A stretch of 64,000 bases of DNA from Saturnia japonica (taxonomy: Eukaryota; Arthropoda; Insecta; Lepidoptera; Saturniidae): positions 10,044,001 to 10,108,000 of the forward strand of contig CM065318.1 of the NCBI GenBank assembly GCA_033032175.1, in the 5' to 3' direction. Shown piece by piece: positions 53,301 to 64,000 of this stretch. The notes below the pieces were generated by a model, which saw only the letters and a program-made list of their open reading frames with translations, was not told where the DNA came from and did no database searches. The first letter of the stretch is position 1, and each line of letters opens with the position of its first letter. The translations under genes and the position numbers were made by a program.

Positions 53301-53742
53301 AAAGGTTCTGTCTTAGTACAACCAGATTACAATAGGTGGCGCATGAGTTACCTAGTAACCTAGTTATTTCTAAAACGGGAACAAAGTCGTGCGCAAAAGT
53401 TAATTTGTCATAATTTATATTTAAAAATTATTTAAATAATGTTAATCATTTGATAAGCTAGCGATAGGAAAAATTTTCCATATTACATTTTTGTATCCAT
53501 TTTTTCACATATTACAAATATACTCATATAATGTTACAATGGCCGCCTTCCTCTACCAACATGTCATATTATATAACACACTGTTTAATATTAATATGTC
53601 GAATACATTTGTACCATTTGTCTACGAGACATAAAACTTTGAGGACCTCTGGTTTAGTGTCATTTAAGAAAGTCACAAAATCTGAACCAGTGTTGGTCGA
53701 GTCATTAACAACAGAAAGGGCAGTACGTCTTCTGGACCATCT

Positions 53743-54892
53743 ATTACAGCTAGAGGATTCGATCCCGGCCCTTTTTTGTAATCCCGGGATTTCGGGGTTG
53801 TAGGCAGGTAATGAAAAGTCTAATTTTTTCAATCTAAATTTAACTTCAATCTCTTACAAGGCAAATTTTTATCAAAAAAGAGAACCAAGTTCAATTATTT
53901 TGAAGAGTTCCCTAGTGTATCTTCGAAGTCTAAGGTCCAATGCCAATGAAATTAAAATGGGACTATCCTTGAAGTGACCCCATTTCAAAGAAAAAATAAT
54001 CATCGAAATAGGTTCATAAACAGAGAAATTGCGCCTGAACATTCATAAAATATACATTCGAATTGAAAACCTCCTTTTTTTGGGAATTAGCCTTTAAATT
54101 CCGTATTAATACACGTTATTCTTTTACACAGATCAATATAAATATTTAAATTAAATTTAACCGGATATTATTACATTTTACAAACAAAATTAAACTATTT
54201 CAAACTTCCCTTAAAATAAACCAACTACATCAGCTGTCTATAACACCTAAAATTAATACGTTCAACTTAAAAAAAAAATTGGTTGCCTGTAAAGTCGGTA
54301 TACGGGCGAAAGTTTTACGTGACAACGACTTTATGTCTGTCTCTCTCGCTCTTAGGCGGGCTAACCATGCCCGAGTGGAAGGGACGCGTGCCTCTCACTC
54401 GCTCTCATTGTGAGCGCATAACGTGAGCGGAGCGTAACGCAGTTTCTTGAAGTGTCACCCGGCAAACCAATTTATAAGACGTTGTCACGTCAAAACTTAA
54501 TCAGACTAAGTTCCTAAGAAGCAGCTCTCTACAGAGATCAGTTTTCATCTTATTAAATTAAAATAACCATATCGGTTTAAAATGGTTAGATACTTTATCT
54601 ACGATTTATTTGTATTGCGAAAATAAAATATATCATAATAATATCATTAAAAAAATGAAATAATAATATTTCGTTTCCAAGCCGAGTCGGCGCAAACGCA
54701 CACTAATCCAATCATCTGGAAAAACCATAGATGTAGATTATACTACATCTACGAGAAAAACAGGATGGCTGACAAAATGTTTTCTTGTTTTTGCAATGTT
54801 TTTTAACAATTTAATTTTTTTTTTGTTAATCCCGAATATCCCGGGATTTGTTGAAATTAAATGCTGAAAATTTCGAATCCTCTAATTACAGT
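53743..54892. repeat. Possible DNA element bounded by TAGAGGATTCGA inverted motifs
   Basis: ATTACAGCTAGAGGATTCGA at the left and, inverted at the right, CTGTAATTAGAGGATTCGA share 12 identical bases. Both are followed inward by AATCCCGGGAT. The 1.15-kb interior contains the other repeat at 54273-54497 and no coding frame. Tentative. Confidence 0.4.
54273..54497. repeat. Dispersed repeat with GACAACGTC ends, copy 2
   Basis: TTGGTTGCCTGTAAAGTCGG, ACGTGACAACGACTTTATGT and, at the end, TTTATAAGACGTTGTCACGT match 45133-45542. The inner 150 bp are GC-rich (CGCTCTTAGGCGGGC) in contrast with the AT-rich flanks. Confidence 0.65.
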
Positions 54893-54899
54893 ATATAAC

Positions 54900-56790
54900 T
54901 TAAGGAATGTTAAAAGTGACTATCTATAAATTAGTTGGTAGTTGGTAGTTGCCGTGACCAACACGTCATATTACGTTATGGGTGTGTCGTTATCACAGCA
55001 TCGTGTGCATACGGTAACAATATCCCTCTTCAACTATAGCATGTCGCGTCGCCTCGATACATAATTGCTTACCTTTTTCCTTATGACCTTGTTCCGAATT
55101 TTGTTTTAATAGAACTGAACTCGGCTATAGAACATCATTTGTAGCTCAGTAGACAATATGGATCATGGTTCTCGTTCAACTTGTATAGACAAAAAAAATT
55201 TACAAATTGTCTATAAATTGAATAAGTGTAAGTGATTCAAATAAAACCATTCTCTTATAATAAACACCACCATAAAATATGTCAGAGAATCGTGTCTATG
55301 GGATTATTTAAAAGAAGAAAACATGTGTCATAGCAACGAGATAATAGTTATCTGCAGTACTCAAAAATACGTGGAAAATAAAATAACTAAAAAGAATGTA
55401 GAGACTCAGCGCGCGAGCAACAGTAGTCGTGCTCTGTGTCCCACGAGCTATATAAACAGACAACGATGGGCTTGAAGGATGATTCTTGTTGGAGCCGCAT
55501 CGCAACGTGAATATCGTTAATATTGGATTAAGATTGTTCCAGGCAACCCACTAAGTTGGAACCCGATGAGAAGATCATTCTGGCTGGAGCTTGTCAGATC
55601 ATGAGGATGATCAAGATTAGTTACCAGGTCACTTACGGACAGCGATAACATTAGACATGCGAGGCTTGGAGTGACTATTTAGAGGAGGTTGGAGGCTACT
55701 GGGAGCAACCCCAAATAAACAGACATCATTCTTACATGGGTTGTCAGACCGTGTACATGCAGTGCTTTCACTTAACCCTGATTACGCCCACAAGATTTGT
55801 GATTCCGTAATGAAGATATCAAGGAATATCCTGGAGTCTCCGATAGTCTATCCTGATATCACTCTTTTCGACAAATATATTATTATTTATAACATCCATA
55901 GACTTAAAAATCTAATTTTTAATAATACTATAGACCACATGGTGGGCCATGACGTCATGAGTCATGATGTGCATTGATTTCCAACAAACAATATATATAT
56001 ATTATACATATTAACTTAGTTTGGATGTTCTACTTGTTATGGTTAAGAATGCGAACCTAACCTTAATCGATACAGCTTGAGATACGTCGTTTCGATTCAT
56101 GTATGTCATTTTGAATGACGTCAAACAACAATTTGACACATTTCCTTAAAAAAACGTCCCATTTTTCGATTTACATCATAGGCAAATTAACTTGTTTCGC
56201 GGTCAACCGACCGAGATCGAACTCAAATTGATAAATCCTAAAAGTTTTTATAGGAATATAATATAAATATATCAAAACAAGTATCTAATAAGTACTAAAA
56301 ATATTTTGCAAAATATGCGGTTTAAAATTCTTAAAAACCTTATAGAACCTAACTCGTGCGTTTTGCATGGAAAGGTATGGAAAAAAGAGACTTGACTTAC
56401 GTCAATTCGATTTACGTCGCATATTTTGAGAACCTAACATGTCGTAAGTCAAGTCATATGAAGGCATGTAGGTATATCATAGACTGCCAATGTATTAAAA
56501 AAAATCGATGCAAACATAATAGTACTATGTTATTAGGTAAATAATTGTATTAATAGGTCGTTCACAGTTAACCCACTTCTATTTTCAAATTAATTGTAGG
56601 TATATATCTCGTAATTATAAACATAGAAGTTTATAAAATATTTAATGATTCAGTGTTTTTTGTAATCAAATATTGTTACTACATCGTTGTAATAAAAAGA
56701 AAAAACAAGGCAAAGCGTTTTCGTTTTAATTAATTATACGTAATATGCTAATTATTTATTATACCTAATTATTTTTATTTTGAACTTAAA
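54900..56790. other. No confident gene
   Basis: The frame ending at 55977 reads SDRVHAVLSLNPDYAHKICD then SVMKISRNILESPIVYPDI. That is less random than most, but I cannot place it and upstream frames are broken. It could be a remnant of a retroelement or host gene. The rest is AT-rich. Confidence 0.35.
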
Positions 56791-56792
56791 GT

Positions 56793-56995
56793 GATAACGT
56801 TTTTTTTCTCCTCCGGGATGTAAAGTTCACTTTTAGTCCCTGTCACGCGGGAGAAAAGTATCCGATTCTCTCCCGGTGAGATGGCAAATGTGCGCATGCG
56901 CGTACTTTACTTTATCTCCCGGTAACCTAGCAACTGTGTATTTATATATAAAATATATAAACTTTTCATCCCGGAGGAGAAAAAAATTGTAAACG
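56793..56995. mobile_element. MITE with 28-bp CTCCTCCGGGATG terminal repeats
   Basis: TTTTTTTCTCCTCCGGGATG (left) is mirrored by CATCCCGGAGGAGAAAAAAA (right), with ACGTT and AATTGTAAAC outside. TCTCCCGG or GGGAGAAAAG motifs recur inside and just beyond the right end (near 57002). It is about 203 bp and non-coding. Confidence 0.65.
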
Positions 56996-57654
56996 CACCT
57001 AGGGAGAAAAGTAAGACATTCACGCCCGCGCGAATGGTTGTCACCCGAGCCGAAGTGCGTAACATACTATGTATTTTTACTTTTCAATTAGCATTAAATT
57101 GATTGAGGTTAATAAAAATATTATTTCTGATAGGTATTACAGAGACAACACGTGACATGATTAATTAGCCTGAAGTACCTAATAAAAACTTGGTTAAACA
57201 ATCCATATTAACTCACCCTTTTTCAACTGACTTCAAAACAAGACAATCTTTAACAAAACTAAAACTAACTTCAATGATTTTGAAGAGTTCTTTGGTGTAT
57301 CTTTGACGATGGAAAGTCCATGTCAATAAAAAAAAAATACATTCGAATTTCACCTACTTTAAAAAAGGGTACTCAATTCGATTTATTCATTTATTCTGTC
57401 ATAACTTCTTTGTGTATATACCTATTTGGATGATTCTTGATAGGGGATACCTGAAGGGTATTCCCATTTTAATTTTATTAACATTGGACCGTGATCTTTA
57501 AAGATACACAAAAGAAATCTTCGAAATCACTGAAGTTTGTTTTCTTTTTTTTATTGTCTTGTTATTGCGTCGTGTACACGGGCCGACGTACACAAATTGA
57601 CATATTTACAGACCCTGGAATTTTATATGAAGCTTTTTTTACCTACAATTAGTA

Positions 57655-57890
57655 GGTCGGGCATTTATGGCTGGGCTACTTACAAAGGCTCGGAAGGGGG
57701 CGCGGCGAGCCACAGGTTCAGTATGGACAGCTTAACCTCACTGGTTCAAAGCATAAAAGGACAATTACATACCACCCAACATACTAGAGCATAATCGGAC
57801 GATTCCACCGCCAACTGACACCGTCAATAACTTACCACGTGGAACATCACTGGACAGGAGCTCTTCCAATAATATAGTGGTACCACAAAT
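57655..57890 (+). pseudogene. Decayed LTR-retrotransposon integrase fragment
   Basis: One frame reads QLNLTGSKHKRTITYHP, then a stop, then GRFHRQL, later EHHWTGALPII. The Y-H-P, R-F-H-R-Q-L and W-x-x-x-L-P order is the integrase core end of gypsy-like elements. Several stops and missing catalytic residues make it inert. No LTRs were seen nearby. Confidence 0.6.
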
Positions 57891-57949
57891 CACTAGTGAT
57901 ACAGAACATTATGTTGCGACAACTAAATCTTATACATATATAAAAATCT

Positions 57950-58172
57950 CGTGTCACGGTGTTTGTGGTCGCACTCCTCCGAAACGGTTACACCGATTTT
58001 CTTGATTTTTTAAATGTATATTGGTTGGTATGAGAATAGGTGGCAAAGTATTTTTAATACCGCTAGGTGATTAGGGATTTATATTATTTATTATTATTAT
58101 TATTATTATTATTTATTTGATTTATTCTATCCAGATTTTTTTTATCTGGGCAACCGTGGGGCACAGCTAGTT
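57950..58172 (-). repeat. Interspersed repeat with (TTA)n microsatellite
   Basis: It starts CACGGTGTTTGTGGTCGCAC and ends CCGTGGGGCACAGCTAGTTT, the reversed ACTAGCTGTGCCC family start. A (TTA)n run lies at 58083-58113. Confidence 0.6.
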
Positions 58173-58257
58173 TATTTATAAAAATCATAACATGACAGAT
58201 CAAGCTTATTACGACAAGAACTCAATTTAAAGCCTATCTGTGAGAGTAAAAATATAC

Positions 58258-58505
58258 CATCATACCTGTATCTCCGAAGGGTTAGGCAGAGGTGTAGTAA
58301 ATAATGTATACCCGCAGTTCGGCGGGTGTTTTTAAGTCTTATGTGATAGGGGGCGAGCCTATTGCCATTAATCGGGCACATAGCCTAACTCTGAGCTGCT
58401 ACTGAGAGTTTTATAGAAAAACTCAATAATACTACTCGACCTGGGAATCGAACCCAGGACCTTGAGTATAGCGGTCGCGCTTACGACCACTAGGCTAATG
58501 AGGCA
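58258..58505 (-). repeat. tRNA-headed SINE, copy 2
   Basis: The minus strand starts TGCCTCATTAGCCTAGTGGT (A box) and carries TGGGTTCGATTCCCAGGTCG (B box). The body matches 2540-2790 (GGGGGCGAGCCTATTGCCAT on +; GAGCTGCTACTGAGAG on +). Confidence 0.85.
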
Positions 58506-58764
58506 GTTTGTATCTGTTAGAAAACCTTTTATTAATTTTAATTTACGCCTTCAAAAAGTATTTATGTATGTCTTTACAAAGTACAAACATATTTCTGGTT
58601 GTAGAAAACACAATTATTGCAGAATTATTGAAAACTTTGGGCAACGGTATCGAAAAACGTAGTATATGATTCTTGTTAGGCTGAACAATGAACATACATA
58701 ATATTATATACTGTAAATTGTATTTATTACAAGTAACTGATTTATATTGTGCTAATGTGTAGTA

Positions 58765-58900
58765 AATGTGATAAAAGGTGGTAACTCTCAAGTTAAAAAT
58801 CTGTCGCCAAGCACCAATAGGTGTGATCCGTCCACAGCACATGAAATTCAGTCCTCCCACTAGGCTTAGCATATTACCATCAATCTGGATCGCCACGTAA
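58765..58900 (+). repeat. Dispersed repeat (CTTAGCGTGTTACCATC family)
   Basis: AACTCTCAAGTTAAAAATCTGTCG through CCACTAGGCTTAGCATATTACCATC is a diverged copy of 12305-12470. Confidence 0.6.
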
Positions 58901-58909
58901 TGTATGGCG

Positions 58910-59530
58910 AGATCTTTACTAAACCTATAAAGAATAGAGAAAAAAGGATAAAATCTCATTTTAAATTTTTCGAGTATATCATTTCAATTTGTTTTGTACG
59001 TATGTATGTACGTACACAACAATGCAGTATAAGGTATACGGTTAATAATAACCGTATTATTCTATCATTCTACATTTCTTTTTATATTACACAATACCTG
59101 TTCGGTTATTGTTATTATTATTCACAGGCAGATTAGGAGAGGAACTAATGTTCGACGTTGTTTGAATCTGTTTTGTGGTTCGTGCTGATAGTCTTGAAAG
59201 TTGCCAGAATTTTAATGTTTACGGAATTTATTATCGATTTCCGTATTCTACAACACATCAATATGATTAATAATTAATGGATTATAAATGAGTATAAATT
59301 AAGGGGTTGCGGAGTTTTCCGAGTCGATCCCGGAAGTTCCCGAAAAGTATAAAATACTATACTTTGAAAGGCTCGCGTCAGTACTAATATTCTCTTTATT
59401 TTTATGCTTTTTACTATTCCTATTTAAACATGTTTATATCTCAAGGCCAGCTAGAGCATTTGATTTAAAGGCATTTAAACTATTGGTATTTTATGAAAAG
59501 TAATATCCGTGTTTTGAAAGAAATAGCTCT
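58910..59530. other. No gene seen
   Basis: AT-rich. Short frames only. Confidence 0.45.
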
Positions 59531-59534
59531 TCAG

Positions 59535-61122
59535 TTTTTTATTTATTTTATTTTTATTTATTTATTATAACTTAAATTAACAACTTAAATTTAAACAATG
59601 GCCCCAAACTAGGCATGCCTCTGTCTTGGGAACCTTACATACGAGTTACCATATTATACTTACTCATAATAACATCTCAAATCATTACATTACACATTAC
59701 TTATTCATTATACTACATACCATACCGTTATATAGTATGCAATACAGACACATATTTTATACTACATAAACATAATTACATACAACATACATATTATCAT
59801 AAATAAAATAACACACAATATAAATGCAACAGCCAAAACCATCATGGAAAATTACTTATAGTTTTAGTAATCAGAGAAGAAGTAAAATGTAAAATTATTT
59901 TTGAATTGTAAGTACATCCTCAGTTGTGTTATATGTCAGGGTACTTAGCCAGCCGATAATTTTCCTTCTTGCTTCGTAAAGCAAACAGTCTCCAATTGAA
60001 CACAGCTTCTGTACGTTATTGTAAATATAGGGGCCAATGAACGGGCCAAACCTTTGCGCAAAGGCCGTGCCCACCAAGTGAGCTCTCACACGGAATACAC
60101 CACGTCCTGACATTTCACTGTATTCCGGTAAGACAGCTACCTTTCTATGTTCTCTAAGAGCAACTTGCAGTATAAACAATTGTCTCACACTAAGAAATCG
60201 GCTTTCTTTGTACAACTCTGTGGTTGGGTATCCATAAGGCTTCCGCAGCATGACTTTGATTACTGAGCGCTGGGCTCTTTCGACTACTATCATATTAGTT
60301 TTAGCAGCACTGCCCCAACTTGTGATGCAGTATAAAATCAAGGATTGACAAAGAGCAAAGTATATGGTTTTTAGGGTAGCAAGGCATGCTGCAGAACATA
60401 ATTGCCCCATAACACCCACCACTCTTCTCAACCGCCGAGCTAGTACTTCTATATGATTCTTGAATGAAAGACGCTGGTCTATTTGAACACCTAGGCACTT
60501 TATAAGTGTATTTCTGCTTAATTTGTCACAATCACAAAAATCATTAATACAAGCACATGTGTGTATTCTGATGTCAGGTAGTGTAGGTGGAGCTGAAGCG
60601 AATGTCTTATGAAAATTTATGTAAGTTGTTTTTTTTGTATTAAGTGTAAGAAGATTACGCTGCAACCAGTAATATATCCTAGTCATGCCAATTTCTGTAT
60701 ACCTCTGAACTTCATTCCAAGATGTACCGTGAAAGATTATCGCAGTATCATCTGCGTAACAAAATATCTCAGCATTCATGATTTGAAGCTCATGGATGTC
60801 ATTTAAATAAATAATAAATAATGTTGGTCCAAGTACACTACCCTGTGGCACCCCAAACGAAACACTCTGTAAGTCACTTGTAAGTTGTCCAATTTTAATA
60901 CACTGCCTTCGTCCAGTAAGGTATGTTGCGAACCATTGCAAAGGGATGCCTCTTATTCCCATACACTCAAGTTTTCTTATCAATATAGGAATAGCCACAG
61001 TATCAAAGGCCTTTGCTAGATCAAGAAATACACCGTTACAACACAGTCTCTTGTCTAGCTTCTTCGCTACAGTTGATGTTAGCAATAACACCGCGTCCTC
61101 CGTTGATTTAGGAGAGTTGAGT
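59535..61122 (-). mobile_element. 5'-truncated non-LTR retrotransposon with readable RT
   Basis: The minus-strand ORF (59895-61091 and a few codons upstream, SPKSTEDAVLLL) is followed by about 320 bp of 3' UTR. An A-rich tail follows, seen on + as TTTATTTATTTTATTTTTATTTATTTATTATAAC-type text at 59535-59573. An in-frame stop lies just upstream of the first conserved residues, so the 5' truncation point is near 61120. Confidence 0.88.
59895..61091 (-). CDS. Reverse transcriptase domain of a Jockey/CR1-superfamily LINE (partial ORF2)
   Basis: A 398-codon uninterrupted frame. RT motif A is FLDLAKAFDTV (about 22-32), the next block is GVPQGSVLGPTLF (80-92), and motif C is FCYADDTAIIF (110-120, with Y-A-D-D). 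The C-terminal half (RNTLIKCLGVQIDQRLSFKN; LYKESRFLSVRQLFILQVAL) is the usual thumb and connection region, ending YNTTEDVLTIQK. The endonuclease domain and the start of RT are missing. The protein would copy element RNA at the target site, but this truncated copy could not do so unaided. Absence of stops suggests a recent insertion. Confidence 0.92.
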   Translation of the reverse strand: MLLLTSTVAKKLDKRLCCNGVFLDLAKAFDTVAIPILIRKLECMGIRGIPLQWFATYLTGRRQCIKIGQLTSDLQSVSFGVPQGSVLGPTLFIIYLNDIHELQIMNAEIFCYADDTAIIFHGTSWNEVQRYTEIGMTRIYYWLQRNLLTLNTKKTTYINFHKTFASAPPTLPDIRIHTCACINDFCDCDKLSRNTLIKCLGVQIDQRLSFKNHIEVLARRLRRVVGVMGQLCSAACLATLKTIYFALCQSLILYCITSWGSAAKTNMIVVERAQRSVIKVMLRKPYGYPTTELYKESRFLSVRQLFILQVALREHRKVAVLPEYSEMSGRGVFRVRAHLVGTAFAQRFGPFIGPYIYNNVQKLCSIGDCLLYEARRKIIGWLSTLTYNTTEDVLTIQK

Positions 61123-61129
61123 TAAGAGG

Positions 61130-62180
61130 ATAGTTTGGATATATTTTACTGTGCCAATCAGATTAAAAAAAAAAAAAATGAAAATATAAATAAACTTATA
61201 CAATCGCCTATCTAACGAACACTAGTAATCTCACTTGCGGTTGGCACTCCTATGAAAATTACTAGGACGTTTTCATGCATCGATCAACATCCAGAGAAAA
61301 CTTGTGATTCATGAGTTCAAACCCTTAATTTTGTACCTATTTAATTTTAATCTTTTCCTACTAATAGCTGGCAGTTTGGCTGTTGACCACTTACAAGCAA
61401 AATATTTTGTAGTAGATCGCCGACGCTATAAATTTGAGCCACTACTGAACTAGACAGTACGAGACAATCTGCTGTTTTAAAAGCGCGTCTATGTGCTAAT
61501 TTTATACAAAAAAATTAAAGTATTTTTGTAATTTGTTTGAAAGGTTGATTACATAGCGCACACTCGCATAGCTCTTGACACATGACGCGACGTATATACG
61601 AGTACGTTGAAATTGGACTTTGAACGACCTTGTTTGAACTCGTGAGAGCCGCCGCAAGCCGGTTTAAATACGAACAACATTTTTGCACTACTCTTATTCC
61701 TTAATGGATTCACTTTATTTTCGATTTCGTGCTATTTTTAATCGATTCAAAAAAGGAGGAGGTTCTCAATTCAAATGTATATATATGTATACTTTTCTTA
61801 TGGATGTTCAGTCATAACTTCTTTGTTTATTAACCGATTTAGATCCATTTTAATTTCATTGGCATTGGACCTCGAAGTTCAACAATTTCCGCACCAGTTA
61901 TAAACCTACCTGATTACCCGGTTCTAAGATTAGTAGGTATTTAAAGATGTTTTTATTGGTTATTCTTCCGACTTAACGACATCGTTGAGCTATTTGAAAA
62001 ATATTTTTCAATTAGAGGTAAATACCCAAATGTGCATTAGAAAGTGCTCTATAACAACGGTATGGTTTATTTAGTCTTAAATCTACTTCTCTTTTAACGG
62101 CTGTCCGTGCAATCTGATGAAAAGAAGAAAGAACGAGACGATACATTTACTTTTAGGCATACACTTATGCACCTTAATAT
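61130..62180. other. No gene seen
   Basis: Near 61750-61890 there is a repeat fragment (AAAAGGAGGAGGTTCTCAAT, CATTGGCATTGGACCTCGAA) of a type also present near 57350-57500. No coding sequence was recognised. Confidence 0.45.
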
Positions 62181-62527
62181 ATCTAGGTTGTTCCGAAAAT
62201 TGTTTGCCACAGAATAAATACAATCTCTTTTTTCTTGAGACTATTTTAAATTGATAGCTAATTTCAATACAATTTTTTTTTTTAAATGCAATACAGGTAT
62301 GTGCTTGGCTTCGATCTTACCTGACGGAAAGTAAAGATGAGGCCGACGATGTATCGCGCTTACCTATTAAATGCCTATTCACTCTTCGCTCTTCGCTTGA
62401 AACAGATGACGGGATTGAATTCCACACTCACAACAATTCAACATTCATACTTTGGTGAAAATTATTGGCGACCTATATGTAATTATTAAAAAAAAATAAT
62501 TTAAAGGTTATATTATGTCACTCTCGT

Positions 62528-63370
62528 TTGTTTGCAACAATGGACTTCTCGCGAGAAAATTTTTGTGCTATGATTTGTTGTGATTATAAACGAGAGTTAA
62601 CCTTCAAGGAATCTCACGAAAATTTACAAGCTGCATTTGGGGAGTCTGCTCCTGCGTTAGTAACAATTACTTGTTGGTTTCGTAAATTTAATCGTAGCCG
62701 AGAGAACCTTAACGATGCCCCCAGACCCGGTCGACCTACAACTGCAAGATTGGATCACAAGCAGATTCCACCATCCTTCAGGAACACCTAAAAGTTAGGA
62801 AGCTTGCTTCGCGATGGTTCCTCATTCTCTCACCGAAGAGCAAAATCCCATCATTTCGATTGGTGCATATTTATGCTAGAAAAGTTTGAAACAGGAACTT
62901 CACAAAACGTATCCTACATCCTGATAACTGAAAAACTCGGATCTAGAGTTAGGATCCTTTCACGAAGCAATGGAATCTCTCTTGCAATGAGTATTTGAAG
63001 AAGACGACTTGCCCACAAAAGTTGTTCGCGGTCGGAGCGTTAATAAAAAAATAACAGAGGTTTTTTTAGACGCGGTGGACCGTTAACAGTAATTCCGCTA
63101 GAAGATAGTAGAACAGTTAACTACTAGAGAATAGTATTGCGAAGTTTGTCTGCCTCAAGATTTCTGGGAGTTAAATAGCGAGCGACCAAGGAGCGGTGTC
63201 TGTGACATTCTTTTTCACGAAGATAACGCGTACGCACAGAGCTGCTAGAACCATGAACTATTTCAATACTTCAGGGGTACAAGTGCTACCCCGTCCACCG
63301 TACAGCCCAGATTTATATTGATGCAATTTTTTGAAGTTATACTTCTTTAGGCGCGTTATGAAAAAATGAT
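62528..63370 (+). pseudogene. Decayed mariner-family transposase
   Basis: The frame from 62528 to 62791 reads the HTH half: KESHENLQAAFGESAPALVT, ITCWFRKFNRSRENLNDAPR and PGRPTT. Further on, in shifted frames, are FHEDNAYAHRAAR (second catalytic Asp region) and LPRPPYSPDLY (63293-63320, third motif region). Stops and frame breaks between make it dead. It is a different mariner lineage from the relic at 985-1625. Terminal repeats were not pinned down. Confidence 0.82.
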
Positions 63371-63449
63371 GAGAGTGAAATTTTAAGATGCGCGCGCATC
63401 TGTGACACAAAATTAACAGTATGAAGTTGTCTGCTTAACCGCTCATTAA

Positions 63450-64000
63450 GTCTCGAAAAAAAAAGCTACCAACAAAATAGAAATTGAACCTCGATATTAG
63501 TCGCGCATGTTGGTACGCTCGTCACCTCTGATCACTGTTTTCATATTTATAATATTTATCAACATGTTTCTAGTTTATACATTCCCAACACGTGTTTTAG
63601 TTTCATATAAGTGCGAATTATATATGTGCTAATAAATTATACTCAGTAGTGATTTAAATTGAATATTTTGATTGATATTACTTACTATTTGTGAATATTA
63701 GTGAAAAAAATTGTGCTTATATACTTTTTCAAGTGCTCCAATATAATTGAGGTTAACTATCCGTATGTATTATTTATTGATATAAATTAAAATACTTTTA
63801 TTTAATATAATTAACACTAAATATTATTAAATTATTAATGTTAAATACTTATTATTGGTTATTTAATATTTACAAAATAAAGAAATAAATTTAATAAAAC
63901 ATTTAATAAAAAGTTTGTGATAAAAATTAAAATTGAACATCTAATTATAATATTAATTTTTAATATTTGCTATTAAATTGAATAAATAATAAATATTTAT
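63450..64000. other. No gene seen
   Basis: Very AT-rich to the window end. Confidence 0.5.

Noticed and set aside
53531..53832. Overlapping frames on both strands
   Set aside because: Low-information translations next to a repeat end; no domain or splice support.
57537..57794. 85-codon plus-strand frame
   Set aside because: It runs in a different frame across the integrase fossil; the fossil frame is the meaningful one.
1..64000. CRISPR arrays, operons, bacterial promoters or ribosome binding sites
   Set aside because: The window is clearly eukaryotic; tandem repeats lack CRISPR spacing and all host genes are spliced or TATA-driven singles.

Overview
The window is non-coding-rich eukaryotic DNA, AT-rich, with spliced genes (GT/AG introns) embedded in dense transposon debris. 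It looks like an insect, most probably a lepidopteran (moth or butterfly). The reasons are the repeat families (tRNA-headed SINEs, RTE, CR1-like and Jockey-like non-LTR elements, Tc1/mariner, pogo, hAT and TTAA-flanked MITEs, and the common repeat that starts ACTAGCTGTGCCC) and an insect-type ionotropic receptor gene. The species cannot be named from this sequence.

Layout. From 0 to 3.2 kb there is a 121-bp-period minisatellite, a dead mariner and a tRNA-headed SINE. From 3.25 to 16.2 kb on the + strand lies the bulk of an FGGY carbohydrate kinase gene of the glycerol kinase 5 (GK5) type. Nine exons join in phase and the first exon(s) are missing or lie outside the window. Its 4.6-kb first visible intron is a stack of nested elements. 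From 16.9 to 18.2 kb there is a nearly intact Tc1/mariner element whose catalytic triad spacing counts as DD41D. From 18 to 26 kb there is no host gene, only repeats, including an RTE relic broken by a pogo-like element. From 26.2 to 33.8 kb on the - strand there is a divergent ionotropic receptor (IR) gene in five exons whose predicted lengths sum to exactly 587 codons. Its introns hold a 1.6-kb Tc1-like element, RTE and CR1 3' ends, and two MITEs.

From 34.9 to 42.5 kb lies a cluster of four genes for secreted proteins: three short TATA-box genes and one of about 510 residues. Two of the short ones (35988-36341 on - and 39065-39391 on +) are evidently paralogues. Both have a signal peptide, a basic cleavage site followed by exactly 41 residues, and a shared C-terminus R-I-[KR]-V-L-P-x-aromatic-x-G ending in a glycine that could be an amidation donor. 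This pair is the best candidate for something undescribed in the window. The longer gene has an apparent one-base frameshift.

From 42.5 to 64 kb I see no convincing host gene. The stretch holds a third copy of the Jockey-like LINE, a 264-bp hairpin element, a decayed LTR-retrotransposon integrase, a second SINE copy, a 5'-truncated LINE with a readable reverse transcriptase frame, and a second dead mariner.

The host genes do not form a pathway. GK5 is metabolic, the IR is a chemosensory-type membrane receptor, and the secreted cluster is of unknown role.
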